Source: JAICMB01 sp963802915
Lineage (GTDB): Bacteria > Acidobacteriota > Terriglobia > Bryobacterales > Bryobacteraceae
DNA length: 64,000 bases
Direction of reading: 5' to 3'
NCBI GenBank assembly: GCA_963802915.1
Contig: CAWDKQ010000017.1
Span: 62,001-126,000, forward strand
Shown here: positions 24,689-33,203 of the stretch, piece by piece
How positions within the stretch are numbered: the first letter of the stretch is position 1
How the letters are laid out: each line of letters begins with the position of its first letter
Notes under the pieces: model-generated
What the model was told of the DNA's origin: nothing
The model's input: the letters and a program-made list of their open reading frames with translations, nothing else
Databases searched by the model: none
Made by a program: the position numbers and the translations under genes

Positions 24689-25276
24689 CTAGCGCGTGAG
24701 ATCGATGCCGAGCTTCTTCAACTCTTCGCCGTAATAACGGCGGTGCAGGAGATCCCACTCTTCAGTGCCTTCCGGGATTTCTTTCTTCTGCGAGCGGATC
24801 TTCGTGCGTGCCGCGCGATCCACTTTCTCCTCGACCGTGAGCAGCTCGGTCATGGCTTTTACGATCTCCAGGCGAACGTCGTTCTGATCTTTCTTGAGCC
24901 GGAACTCCCGCGCTTTGCGAAACTGCGTCACCAGCTTGTGGGAGATGTCGTTGATCTTGTCGCGCGACAACTTCATGGGATCGCCGGTGTCGCGGCCAGA
25001 GGCCCGGATCACCTTGCGCTGCGAGATGAGGGTGTTCTTGATGCGACGGAACATCTCCTGATAGCTGACATTCTCGCGGCGCATGTACTCGCTGTACTGG
25101 CTCAGCAAGTCGCGCACTTCGTCGTTCAAACGATCTTCCACGGCCAGCTCTTCTTCAATGATGTGCCCGATCACCTCCGCGGCGGCGTGCTGATCGGAAA
25201 CTTCAATAACTTGAGGCGACAGTCTGCGGACGAGCTGGCGTGACAGATAAGCGATAAATTCTCTTGCAATCAGCAT
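24689..25276 (-). CDS. DUF507 family protein
   Basis: A 195-residue protein with the pattern of DUF507: the N-terminal helix 'EFIAYLSRQLVRRL', then 'EELAVEDRLNDEVRDLL', the repeated helical core 'YMRRENVSYQEMFRRIKNTL' and a second similar unit 'LLTVEEKVDRAARTKI' ending 'LLHRRYYGEELKKLGI'. The family is found across several phyla with unknown function. The gene directly precedes the ribokinase-like gene with zero spacing, so cotranscription is likely. It is alone in its family in this window. Confidence 0.85.
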   Translation of the reverse strand: MLIAREFIAYLSRQLVRRLSPQVIEVSDQHAAAEVIGHIIEEELAVEDRLNDEVRDLLSQYSEYMRRENVSYQEMFRRIKNTLISQRKVIRASGRDTGDPMKLSRDKINDISHKLVTQFRKAREFRLKKDQNDVRLEIVKAMTELLTVEEKVDRAARTKIRSQKKEIPEGTEEWDLLHRRYYGEELKKLGIDLTR

Positions 25277-25334
25277 TCTGCTGTTTTTCGAACTCGGTGC
25301 TGAAGGTTAGTGTAATGGCCGTGCAGGAACAGTG

Positions 25335-25775
25335 TCAATTTGGGCTCTCGCCTTTATGGTTATCGATGAAGTCCCGATCGATGGGTTTGCGGCCTTGAAA
25401 ACCGTCTTCCACCTTGTGCCAAAAGTGGATTCCGCTTTCGCCCATTTTCCAGCACAGATAGACTTCGTCGCCTCGAAACAAGGTTGGAAAATCGACCAGT
25501 CCAACGTCGAGGTCTTTGATCAGGCATCCGATATTCTGAATGCGATCGAGCAGTTCTTTCAAGCGCAGTCCAGCCGCTTCGCGCCGCGAACGCTGCTCCA
25601 GAAAAGCGGCACGATTCACGTCGACGCCGCCCAACATTGCAACTCGCTCGGTGAACGACTGGAGGTCGGCTACCGATTGCTGCAGTTCCGTTTTTAATGA
25701 AATGGCTTCCCGGATGGCGGATTCCACTTCCGGCAGAAGCCTTTCGGCTTGTTGCAGCGTGAAGTAGCGCGTCAT
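25335..25775 (-). CDS. DUF2203 family protein
   Basis: About 146 residues from the ATG at 25775. This start fits the family opening 'MTRYFTLQQAERLLPEVESA'; an upstream ATG in the same frame only adds Arg-rich sequence shared with the YjbQ gene's 3' end. The long helical core carries 'VADLQSFTERVAMLGGVDV', and the C-terminal signature 'VDFPTLFRGDEVYLCWKMGE' then 'GIHFWHKVEDGFQGR' is typical of DUF2203. The family's function is unknown. It lies 11 nt downstream of the YjbQ-like gene on the same strand. Confidence 0.85.
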   Translation of the reverse strand: MTRYFTLQQAERLLPEVESAIREAISLKTELQQSVADLQSFTERVAMLGGVDVNRAAFLEQRSRREAAGLRLKELLDRIQNIGCLIKDLDVGLVDFPTLFRGDEVYLCWKMGESGIHFWHKVEDGFQGRKPIDRDFIDNHKGESPN

Positions 25776-25786
25776 CCGATGTCGTC

Positions 25787-26293
25787 TCAGATCCCCGAGA
25801 CTTGCACGGCGAGCGAGCGGCTTCGCGGGCCGTCGAACTCGGCGAAGATAATGCTCTGCCACGTTCCCAACAGAACCGAAGCGTTGCGCACTTGCAGACA
25901 GAGGGTCTGTCCCATCAACATGCCGCGCATGTGGGAATCGGCATTGCGGCGCTCACAGTCCGAGTACTTCGGATCGTTGTGCCTGTAATACTCGTCGCGA
26001 TCGACGATCTGCTCGAAAAAATTCTTTACATCGTGCAAGAGGGCGTCCTGCCATTCGTTGATGAAGACGGCTGACGTGGTGTGCAGCGATTGTAGATGCA
26101 CCAGGCCGTCGCGGACCCCGCTTTTACGAACGATCTCGTTAACGCGTTCCGTGATGTTTAGGAGTTGGAGCCGGTCGTTCGTAATCCAATCGACAATGCG
26201 ATTGAAGACTTTATATCCCGCTACGGGCACGGTTTGCGCCGGCACAGGCTGCGGTACAAGCTCTGAGTCGATGGTCTGTATCTGTGTGCTCAT
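25787..26293 (-). CDS. YjbQ/UPF0047 family protein
   Basis: About 168 residues from ATG 26293. The family's core is clear: 'NITERVNEIVRKSGV' then 'GLVHLQSLHTTSAVFINEWQ', 'DCERRNADSHMRGMLMGQ' and 'LGTWQSIIFAEFDGPR'. UPF0047/YjbQ proteins are reported to have a secondary thiamine-phosphate synthase activity in E. coli; their main role is unclear. The His and Asp residues around 'HTTSA' and 'NADSHMRG' are the conserved pocket. It is followed by DUF2203 on the same strand. Confidence 0.88.
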   Translation of the reverse strand: MSTQIQTIDSELVPQPVPAQTVPVAGYKVFNRIVDWITNDRLQLLNITERVNEIVRKSGVRDGLVHLQSLHTTSAVFINEWQDALLHDVKNFFEQIVDRDEYYRHNDPKYSDCERRNADSHMRGMLMGQTLCLQVRNASVLLGTWQSIIFAEFDGPRSRSLAVQVSGI

Positions 26294-26455
26294 GGTTTTA
26301 ACTCGCTCGCGCAACGCGCACGCCAAAGCTCGTGGTATTGCGCTCGTTGAAATAATTAGACGAGATAGGCTAGCGTTGACGATTCAACAAAAGCCCCTTA
26401 GCTTATCAATATTGTAACAGGCTGCCTTCTGACCACACGGCTGTATAACCCGTGC

Positions 26456-27412
26456 TTATGGTTGCTGGGAGGCACCTAGCCGGGAACAGTGAACTTTGCG
26501 TATCACGAACAAGGGGCGCCGTTTGACTTCGTCATAAATCCTGCCGATATACTCGCCGAGGATGCCGATACTAGTTAGCTGCACTCCCGCCAGAAGCAGA
26601 ACGAAAACCAGCGTACTGGTATATCCGTAGACCACCGGCGACCCAAAAAGTCCGATTCCGAAAATACGGCAATACACCAAAAAGAGGCCAATGAATACGG
26701 ACACGACGGCTGTCAATAATCCGAACCCCAGCGTCAAACGCAAGGGCTTATAACTGAAGCTGAAGATAGCATCCAGCGCGTATCGGGTCAGCCGCCCCAA
26801 CGTCTGTTTCGGCTCGCCGGAAGCCCGTCCGGGACGATCATAATAGACAATAGCTGTCTTGAAGCCGACCCACGCTCGAAGACCGGGAAGATATCGATTC
26901 GTTTCCGTGAGGGCCAGTATGGCGTCGACAACGCGCCTGTCCATGAGTCCGAATATGCCGGCGTTGAGCGGAATGGGATAGTCGGACAAGAAGCCCAACA
27001 GTTTGTAAAAAAGGGGAAAGAGATGCTTCCGAAGACCGGATTCCACGCGGCTGCGACGCTCCGCGATTACAACTTCGGCTCCTTTGCTCCACAGTTCTAT
27101 GAACTCGGGGATCACACGGGGCGGATCCTGAAGGTCGCCGTCCATCATGACAATCGCGTCGCCCTGTGCGATGGAGAGTCCCGCCGTCACGGCCGACTGG
27201 TGGCCCCAATTCCGAGAGAGCTCCGCCACCACGACATGGGGGTCGCGGCGTTGCATTTCAAGGAGCAGATCTAAAGACTTGTCCCGGCTGCCGTCGTCGA
27301 CATAGATTACCTCCCATGGCAATCCCAAGGAATCGAACGCAGCGCACACCTCTTCATGAAGACGGCCAATGATGCCTTCTTCGTTGTAGATAGGCGTGAT
27401 GAGCGAGATCAT
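26456..27412 (-). CDS. Membrane-anchored GT2 glycosyltransferase (DPM1/GtrB/ArnC type)
   Basis: A 318-residue polyprenyl-phosphate sugar transferase. The GT-A half has 'LITPIYNEEGI', the DXD-like 'VYVDDGSRDKS' and 'VMMDGDLQDPPRVIPE', and 'WVGFKTAIVYYDRPGRASGE'. Two C-terminal membrane helices ('LTLGFGLLTAVVSVFIGLFL', 'TLVFVLLLAGVQLTSIGILG') match GtrB/DPMS-like enzymes that load a sugar onto undecaprenyl phosphate. It ends at a KRRPLFVIRKV anchor. It is divergent to the GT39-like protein, which could use the lipid-linked sugar it makes. Sugar unknown. Confidence 0.9.
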   Translation of the reverse strand: MISLITPIYNEEGIIGRLHEEVCAAFDSLGLPWEVIYVDDGSRDKSLDLLLEMQRRDPHVVVAELSRNWGHQSAVTAGLSIAQGDAIVMMDGDLQDPPRVIPEFIELWSKGAEVVIAERRSRVESGLRKHLFPLFYKLLGFLSDYPIPLNAGIFGLMDRRVVDAILALTETNRYLPGLRAWVGFKTAIVYYDRPGRASGEPKQTLGRLTRYALDAIFSFSYKPLRLTLGFGLLTAVVSVFIGLFLVYCRIFGIGLFGSPVVYGYTSTLVFVLLLAGVQLTSIGILGEYIGRIYDEVKRRPLFVIRKVHCSRLGASQQP

Positions 27413-27456
27413 TTTGAAAAGAAGTGATTTAAACGCCTGTGATCAGTCTAACCCGT

Positions 27457-29091
27457 ATGCAAAAAGCAGTGGAGACTGCATTGCAGCTCCCGGATCAAAC
27501 GTTTGTAACGTTTTTCTTACGGCTTCAGTCGATCACGCAAGGTCTATCGAGAAGGCTCGACGGGCGGGCGAAATACGCAATTCTATCATTATTTACAGTA
27601 GGTTACTTCGCTGCGACGGTTTATCGAGCGTCGCGCAAATTGTTTTGGTACGACGAAATCTACACCGTACAAATGAGCCGTTTGCGCGATCCGCGAGCCA
27701 TTTGGGCGGCTTTGCTTCATGGCGTCGACTTCAATCCCCCGCTGATCTACTTACTCACGAGTCTCTCGGAGCGTCTGGCGGGCCCTGGGCAGGTAGGAGC
27801 GCGGCTGCCTGAAATTGTTGGGTTTTGGATTTTCTGTCTATGTCTCTATCGCTTCGTCTCTGTCCGAACCAATGCCCTGGCTGGGTTTCTCGCGTTGATG
27901 TTTCCGCTCGTGACCACCGCTTATTGGTATGCGTATGAAGCAAGACCGCACGGCGTTGTCCTCGCGTTCTGCGGGCTCGCGTTGATCGGTTGGCAAGGGG
28001 CGGCGGCGAAGAGAGACGGGCGCGTTGGCTGGTTACTGTGTCTTAGCCTGTCACTGGCCTGCGCGACTTTGACCCATACATACGCGGTTCTGCTCTTCGT
28101 GCCTATCGTAATCGGGGAGTTTACGCATTTTTTAATTTCGAAGAGATTCGATTACGCACTCTGGCTCGCAATTGTACTTCCCGGTTTTGCTGTTCTGCTC
28201 TCGTTGCCTCTGTTTCGCGCTTTGAAGGCGTTACTCCGCACCGAACCCTTTCATGTGGCTAATGTCGGCATTTTGGTGCGATCGTTCGGATCTCTACTCG
28301 GCCCGTCGGCCGTCGTTGTGCTGGTCGTGGCGTTGATGCTGGTGGTGATCCCGGAGCTCTTGCGCGTGCAGCATTCATGGATTCGTCGTTTCCATTCGAG
28401 CGTGCCGATTTATGAAGTCGCCGCGGTCGTCGCTCTCTTTGCTTTGCCGGTCATCGCGTTCCTTATTGCAAGAGTCACGGGCGCTCCAATTTTCGACCGT
28501 TACTATCTGGGCACGCTGGCTGGAGTTTCCTGTCTCATCGCATTCGGCCTGGCGGATCGGCCCGGCGCTGCGCTGCTGCTCCTTTCAGTCCTATTCCTCC
28601 AAACCGCGTTCGACCTAAAACATTATCAGGACAACATCACCATGGAGGAGTTGAGCAGCCGTCTTGAGATCAGCACGTCGCAGGCCGATTTCGATGTGTC
28701 TTACCAGCGCATGAGGTCGGACCCTCACCGGGATTTGCCTATCGTTCTCCTCGACAACCTGGAGTTTGCACCGAGCTTTTACTATGCGCCTGCCGATATC
28801 CTTCCTCGGCTTGTTTACTTTCCGCTTCCTCCCTCAGATTTGCTCGGCGTGGGTTATGCCAGACTGATCCGATACTGCGGAGCGCGAGGAAGGATCGATA
28901 CCGTTGACAACTTTACGAGTCAAACGCGCCAGTTCCTGGTCGCTTCTCCTTCGCGGTCTTACGTTTTGTTGCGCGAGCTTCGAACGAGAGGATTTAATGT
29001 GGAATTGGAAAACATTGACGACAGCCACGCGCTCTTCCTGGTTACCCGCGAAACCGGAGTCGCCTCAGCCGAAGAACACGCGGCGCAATGA
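27457..29091 (+). CDS. GT39-like integral membrane glycosyltransferase
   Basis: About 544 residues from ATG 27457 (an in-frame GTG lies six codons upstream). Roughly 11 membrane helices with an early loop 'FWYDEIYTVQMSRL', where the acidic pair sits as in PMT_2/GT39 enzymes, and 'PPLIYLLTSLSERLAGP' after it. It should use a polyprenyl-phosphate sugar to glycosylate a lipid or protein outside the membrane; acceptor unknown. The C-terminal soluble part has 'DYQDN'-like loops and 'RSYVLLRELRTRGFNVELEN'. The 3' end overlaps the convergent epimerase by 27 nt. It is divergent to the GT2 gene, 44 nt apart. Confidence 0.75.
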   Translation: MQKAVETALQLPDQTFVTFFLRLQSITQGLSRRLDGRAKYAILSLFTVGYFAATVYRASRKLFWYDEIYTVQMSRLRDPRAIWAALLHGVDFNPPLIYLLTSLSERLAGPGQVGARLPEIVGFWIFCLCLYRFVSVRTNALAGFLALMFPLVTTAYWYAYEARPHGVVLAFCGLALIGWQGAAAKRDGRVGWLLCLSLSLACATLTHTYAVLLFVPIVIGEFTHFLISKRFDYALWLAIVLPGFAVLLSLPLFRALKALLRTEPFHVANVGILVRSFGSLLGPSAVVVLVVALMLVVIPELLRVQHSWIRRFHSSVPIYEVAAVVALFALPVIAFLIARVTGAPIFDRYYLGTLAGVSCLIAFGLADRPGAALLLLSVLFLQTAFDLKHYQDNITMEELSSRLEISTSQADFDVSYQRMRSDPHRDLPIVLLDNLEFAPSFYYAPADILPRLVYFPLPPSDLLGVGYARLIRYCGARGRIDTVDNFTSQTRQFLVASPSRSYVLLRELRTRGFNVELENIDDSHALFLVTRETGVASAEEHAAQ

Positions 29092-30135
29092 GCCTTCCTC
29101 CGCGCGGATCCAATCGAAAATGCTTCCCAACGTAGACCTGGCGTCTCTCGCCGGGCGCCAACCAGTCAAACCGGCGTACAATCGGTAGTCCGTGAGATAG
29201 ACACGCACGTCGGCGGGGCGATTTTCCGGCCGTTTTTCGAAGTGGATGCGGTTGCCGGTGATCTCCTCGCAAAGCGCCGTGGTCTCCAGCAACGAGAGAC
29301 TGTTTTGCAATCCGCCGCCGAGGTTGAAGATCTTTCCCCCGTAGCGGTCCAGATTCCCGGTTTGCTCATAGACGGCGTCGAAGAGATCATCGACGTGGAG
29401 GAAATCGCGGACTTGCTTTCCGGAACCACCGAACCCGATGTATGCGAGGTCCTTTTTAAAATAGTGCGCGGCCATCCATAGCGCGATCACTCCTTGATCG
29501 GATTTCGCCATTTGACCGGGTCCTGTCAGCAGGCCGCAGCGGTCGATCACGTAAGGCAGGCCATAGGCGTCGCCATACTCGATTACCATCAGTTCCGCCG
29601 CTAGCTTGGTCATCCCGTAGAGCGAGCGCGGTCCATCAAGCGGGAACGCTTCCGCAATCCCGTGCTCCGACGCGCCTGCGAGGTCTTGATCGGAGGAAAG
29701 GACGTAGCGGGTCGCGTCTTCTTCAAAGCGCAGGTCGTTCAAAAGACGGTATGGGTATACGCGACTGGTGGAGATGAATACGATCGCGGACTTCGAGCGC
29801 CGGGCTAGTTCCAGGCAGTGGAAGCAACCCGCCAGGTTCGTATCGATCAGGTAGGCCGGAGAACCTCCGTAACCGGCTTGCGCGGAGGGTTCAGCGGAAC
29901 ATTCGAGAATCAAATCCGGTTTGGCGAGGGAATTCAGGTCGTCGGGAGAACGCACATCGCCATGAACGAAACTTACTCCGGCGTTTTGGAGTTTGGCGAG
30001 ATTGAGTTCCGAGCCCCGGCGGCGCAGGTTGTCGAAAGCGATTACTTCGGTCTCCGGGTGTCGCTGCTTGAAAGCGACGGCCAAGGTGGCGCCAACAAAT
30101 CCAGCACCGCCGGTTACGACGATACGCTCATACAT
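29065..30135 (-). CDS. NAD-dependent sugar-nucleotide epimerase/dehydratase
   Basis: A 356-residue extended SDR. Rossmann motif 'VTGGAGFVGATLAVAF', the active site 'SLYGMTKLAAE' (YxxxK) with Ser in 'ISTSRVYPY', and 'GFGGSGKQVRDFLHVDDL' all fit sugar-nucleotide epimerases; the 'QVRDFLHVDD' block resembles CDP-paratose and GDP-sugar enzymes. It belongs with the paratose 2-epimerase-like gene two genes upstream. Substrate specificity is inferred only at the level of sugar nucleotide. Its ATG lies 8 nt inside the GT2 gene's 3' end (30128-30135), and its 3' end overlaps the GT39-like gene. Confidence 0.88.
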   Translation of the reverse strand: MYERIVVTGGAGFVGATLAVAFKQRHPETEVIAFDNLRRRGSELNLAKLQNAGVSFVHGDVRSPDDLNSLAKPDLILECSAEPSAQAGYGGSPAYLIDTNLAGCFHCLELARRSKSAIVFISTSRVYPYRLLNDLRFEEDATRYVLSSDQDLAGASEHGIAEAFPLDGPRSLYGMTKLAAELMVIEYGDAYGLPYVIDRCGLLTGPGQMAKSDQGVIALWMAAHYFKKDLAYIGFGGSGKQVRDFLHVDDLFDAVYEQTGNLDRYGGKIFNLGGGLQNSLSLLETTALCEEITGNRIHFEKRPENRPADVRVYLTDYRLYAGLTGWRPARDARSTLGSIFDWIRAEEGSLRRVFFG

Positions 30136-30913
30136 GATCCGCGCCGGCCTTGCGAACGGGCGCAGCGACTGCGGCTTCGCCCGGAACGCTGCGCTTGTAA
30201 TCGCCGCGCGACAAATACTTCTCGAGCCAGAGATAGAGGACGATGAACAGATAGCGGCTGCCCATCTCTTTGATCTTTAGTTTGGATACGCCGGTCTTAC
30301 GGTTCGTCCACGTGATGGGCACCACGGCGTACGGGAACCCGCGCACGATAGCCTTGAGCGGCATCTCCACTGTCAGATTGAAGTGCGGCGAGATCAGCGG
30401 TTGCATGTGTTCGATGGCTTCCCGCGGATAGCACTTAAAGGCGTTTGTGATGTCGTTGTAGTGCAGGCCGAAGAGAACTTTGATGAACCAGTTGGCGACA
30501 CGGTTGATCAGAAGCTTATGGGCGGGATAGTCGACGACCTTGCCTCCGCGCACAAAACGAGAGCCAAACACGCAACAACCCCTTTGTTCGAATGTCCGGT
30601 AATAAGTGACCAGATCGCGAGGGCTGTCGGACGCATCCGCCATCATGATGGCGACAGCGTCACCGATCGCATGCGGTAAACCCGCCCGGATAGCCATGCC
30701 AAAGCCGTGCCGGCCGGTGTTCTCCACCAAATGGACGCAGGGATCCGAGATTGTAAAATGCCAAACACGCTCACGAGTGGCATCGCTGCTGCCATCATCC
30801 ACGACGATCACTTCGTGGGGAATGCGCTCCTGCCGCAGGGTCGCGGTGAGGTCACGGAGAGTGTCGCTTATGCAACCCTCTTCATCGCGGGCCGGCATGA
30901 TGACAGACAACAT
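30128..30913 (-). CDS. GT2 family glycosyltransferase
   Basis: A 261-residue GT2 enzyme with 'SVIMPARDEEGCISDTL', 'VIVVDDGSSDATRERV', 'MMADASDSPRDLV' (the DXD-like acidic triad) and 'TNRKTGVSKLKIKEM' in the correct order. There is a single C-terminal hydrophobic stretch, 'YLFIVLYLWLEKYL', so it is probably membrane-associated. It should add one sugar to a lipid-linked glycan in the surface polysaccharide locus; donor unknown. It is 13 nt downstream of the epimerase at 30927 and its 3' end overlaps the next epimerase. Confidence 0.9.
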   Translation of the reverse strand: MLSVIMPARDEEGCISDTLRDLTATLRQERIPHEVIVVDDGSSDATRERVWHFTISDPCVHLVENTGRHGFGMAIRAGLPHAIGDAVAIMMADASDSPRDLVTYYRTFEQRGCCVFGSRFVRGGKVVDYPAHKLLINRVANWFIKVLFGLHYNDITNAFKCYPREAIEHMQPLISPHFNLTVEMPLKAIVRGFPYAVVPITWTNRKTGVSKLKIKEMGSRYLFIVLYLWLEKYLSRGDYKRSVPGEAAVAAPVRKAGADHV

Positions 30914-30926
30914 ATATTACGAGGCG

Positions 30927-31994
30927 TCAGCAGTTAGCCTGGGTTTTCTCTTTACGAACGTTGCGATCGACGATTTCCGAAAGGATGCGGGAGATATCGT
31001 ATTCCTGATTCCATTTCGGAAAGTGAGTTTTGATCTTGGTTAGATCCGAGATGTAACAAATGTGATCGCCGATCCGATTCCGATCATCATACTCATAGCG
31101 CAGGGGATATCCCATAGCTGACAAGAGATCGATTGTTTCGAGGATCGACAGGCTGTTCTTGCGCCCACCTCCGAGATTATAGACCTCTCCCGGGCGAGGA
31201 TTTTCATAAAATTCCAAGAAAAGACGGACCACGTCGTGGGAGTGGATCTGGTCGCGAACCTGTTTGGCCTTGTAGCCGAAGATTGTGTAGGGCTTGCGCG
31301 CGACGGCGCAGTGCACGATATATCCCAGGTATCCATGAAGCTCCACGGCGGCGTGCTGGGGTCCGGTGAGGCAACCGCCGCGAAAGATGCCGGTGGGCAT
31401 TCCGAAATAGCGGCCGAACTCCTGGCACATCACGTCGGCCGCGACCTTGGATGCGCCGAAGACCGAATGCAGGCAGTTATCGATCGACATGCTTTCGTCG
31501 ATGCCATTGAGGCCGTCGGCGTAATCCCACCGCTTTTCGTGCTCCACCAGAGGGAGGTAATTGGGACGATCGCCATACACTTTGTTGGTACTGGTGAAAC
31601 AGAATGGCGAATCGCGGCAATAATCGCGGGCCGCCACGAGCACATTCAAAGTGCCGACGGCATTCACGTCGAAGTCGTCATACGGGATGGAAGCAGCCTT
31701 GTCGTGCGACGGTTGCGCCGCCGTATGCAGGATGAAACCGGGGCGCTCGGCTTCGAACAGCTCGCGCACTCCTTGCCGGTCCCGGATGTCGAGCTGGAAG
31801 TGACGATAATCCGGAATTGAGCTTCGCAGCTGAGAAACAACAGCTTCGGTGCTTCCTTGCACGCCAAAGAATTGCTGGCGCATGTTGTTGTCGACGCCAA
31901 TGACCTGCCAGCCTTCGGAGGCAAGAATGCGAACGCATTCCGAGCCAATTAGCCCGCCGGACCCAGTTACAAGCGCTTTCTTTTTAGCACTCAT
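30927..31994 (-). CDS. CDP-paratose 2-epimerase-like NAD-dependent enzyme
   Basis: About 355 residues from ATG 31994 (an in-frame ATG lies three codons upstream). The extended SDR motif 'VTGSGGLIGSECVRIL', 'FTSTNKVYGDRPNYLPL', 'SVFGASKVAADVMCQEFG', 'RGGCLTGPQHAAVELHG' and 'PYTIFGYKAKQVRDQIHSHD' match CDP-paratose 2-epimerase (RfbE/TyvE type) strongly, apart from conservative changes. Such enzymes turn CDP-paratose into CDP-tyvelose for O-antigen. No gene for making CDP-glucose derivatives is in the window, so the sugar may be a relative. It heads the three-gene minus-strand operon. Confidence 0.85.
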   Translation of the reverse strand: MSAKKKALVTGSGGLIGSECVRILASEGWQVIGVDNNMRQQFFGVQGSTEAVVSQLRSSIPDYRHFQLDIRDRQGVRELFEAERPGFILHTAAQPSHDKAASIPYDDFDVNAVGTLNVLVAARDYCRDSPFCFTSTNKVYGDRPNYLPLVEHEKRWDYADGLNGIDESMSIDNCLHSVFGASKVAADVMCQEFGRYFGMPTGIFRGGCLTGPQHAAVELHGYLGYIVHCAVARKPYTIFGYKAKQVRDQIHSHDVVRLFLEFYENPRPGEVYNLGGGRKNSLSILETIDLLSAMGYPLRYEYDDRNRIGDHICYISDLTKIKTHFPKWNQEYDISRILSEIVDRNVRKEKTQANC

Positions 31995-32018
31995 ATGTCT
32001 CAAGCGCAGTGTACCAAT

Positions 32019-32471
32019 TCACTTTGCCGGGGCGGGAGCGGCAGGCAGCATGTTGCGGATGGCGGCGATGCGCCAGCCGCCGGGAGTGCGAGTCGCAATC
32101 AGCGTGGTCCACATTTTGCGGCTCGCGCCGCCTGCCAGGCCCGTCAATTCGTAGCGGCCGTCGGCTATCGCGACGTCAGGCGAAAGAAAGCGGACGGACT
32201 CGACCGTGATGGTCCTCTTGCCGCCGCTGTTCCGGGAACTTGCGAGGGTGCCTTTCACCAACTCGTCGCGACCCTTGCGCCATTCACCGGACGAAACGAG
32301 CTGGTCGGCATCCGCGGTGAAGAGCTTTTCCAGTTCAGCGGGGTCTTGCCGATCGCGGGCCTCCATGTATTTCTGGACGATGTCGCGTACGGCCTGACGG
32401 TCGGGGGTATCCTGCGCCGCGGCAGTCGCCGAAATGACAATAGCGGCAATGCATGCCATCAAGCGTCTCAT
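32019..32471 (-). CDS. Secreted SnoaL/NTF2-like protein
   Basis: A 150-residue protein with a signal peptide (MRRLMACIAAIVISATAAAQ) and an NTF2/DUF4440-like alpha/beta cone: 'VRDIVQKYMEARDRQDPAEL', 'FTADADQLVSSGEW' and the strand-rich 'RTITVESVRFLSPDVAIADG', ending 'TPGGWRIAAIRNM'. SgcJ/EcaC-type members have unknown substrates; periplasmic placement comes from the signal. No catalytic residues can be assigned. It is on the minus strand 24 nt from the sugar epimerase start and may be transcribed with it or from its own promoter. Confidence 0.8.
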   Translation of the reverse strand: MRRLMACIAAIVISATAAAQDTPDRQAVRDIVQKYMEARDRQDPAELEKLFTADADQLVSSGEWRKGRDELVKGTLASSRNSGGKRTITVESVRFLSPDVAIADGRYELTGLAGGASRKMWTTLIATRTPGGWRIAAIRNMLPAAPAPAK

Positions 32472-32675
32472 AGCTCGTTTCAGTCTAGATCATCCCGAGG
32501 CCACAATAATAAAGATGATGGAAATGCACGATCGCCGACGGAGAATGTCCGCCATATTCGTCGCAAGCTGAGCAATTTTCAGCCTTTCCAGGAGCTTCTA
32601 ATCCTTCAGCCTATGCTAATTAGGCAATTGAAAGGTTGGCGCCCGCGATGATACTGTCACCACGGGAGGATTTTT

Positions 32676-33023
32676 ATGTACCTGCGGATTCAAGTCGCTG
32701 TCGCGATCCTCGTTGCCCCTTCGGCGGTTGCCCTCGCAGCCGATTCATCAGTCACAGCCCCACTCGGCGCCCCATTCCAGCGGGCGTCATACAAAACCCT
32801 CGTCGAGCCCCCCTCTCCCAGTAGAACAAGCATTTATAGCCGCATTCCCGAGGCAGTCAATCCAGACTTAAGTATCAGTGTGTCAGCGGTAGACCCAGCA
32901 AACGCGTCGTGTCCGTGCAGTGCGACTTTCCCTTCCAAAACCGTGAATCCCCCTCCCCCAGCTTTCACCCCCGAGAATCGATCCACTCTATCCGTAGTTC
33001 CTCTTCACCTGCCCGCCCCGTGA
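32676..33023 (+). CDS. Small secreted Pro/Ser-rich hypothetical protein
   Basis: A 115-residue protein. ATG 32676 is preceded by a strong ribosome binding site, GGGAGGA at 32664-32670. The first 24 residues look like a signal peptide ('IQVAVAILVAPSAVALAAD'). The mature part is rich in Pro, Ser and Thr with two Cys near 'NASCPCSAT' and no recognisable domain. A terminator hairpin at 33105-33139, 80 nt downstream, supports a real transcription unit. The body composition is unlike neighbouring proteins, so a young or fast-evolving gene or a partly decayed one is possible. Confidence 0.45.
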   Translation: MYLRIQVAVAILVAPSAVALAADSSVTAPLGAPFQRASYKTLVEPPSPSRTSIYSRIPEAVNPDLSISVSAVDPANASCPCSATFPSKTVNPPPPAFTPENRSTLSVVPLHLPAP

Positions 33024-33104
33024 CGCTGAAACCACTCAGTCGCATTCAGCGCCCGCTTCTGCGTCACCCGCCAGACAAGTGCGCTTAGAGCGGACAAGTG
33101 TTTT

Positions 33105-33139
33105 CGAGACGTTCCGAATGACGTCTCGCGTTGTTTTTT
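33105..33139 (+). terminator. Intrinsic terminator after the small secreted protein gene
   Basis: CGAGACGT-TCCGAATG-ACGTCTCG (33105-33128) is a perfect 8-bp stem with an 8-nt loop, followed by CGTTGTTTTTTGG, a fine T run. It is placed after the gene ending at 33023 and before the next gene on the same strand. Confidence 0.8.
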
Positions 33140-33203
33140 GGTGTGCATGGCTTGGACTCAGGCCATCGAGGAAGAGGGATTTGGAACCCAGGGGATGAAA
33201 ACT

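Noticed and set aside
24272..25243. Long open frame antisense to the ribokinase-like and DUF507 genes
   Set aside because: No family match; the minus-strand genes have clear PfkB and DUF507 patterns.
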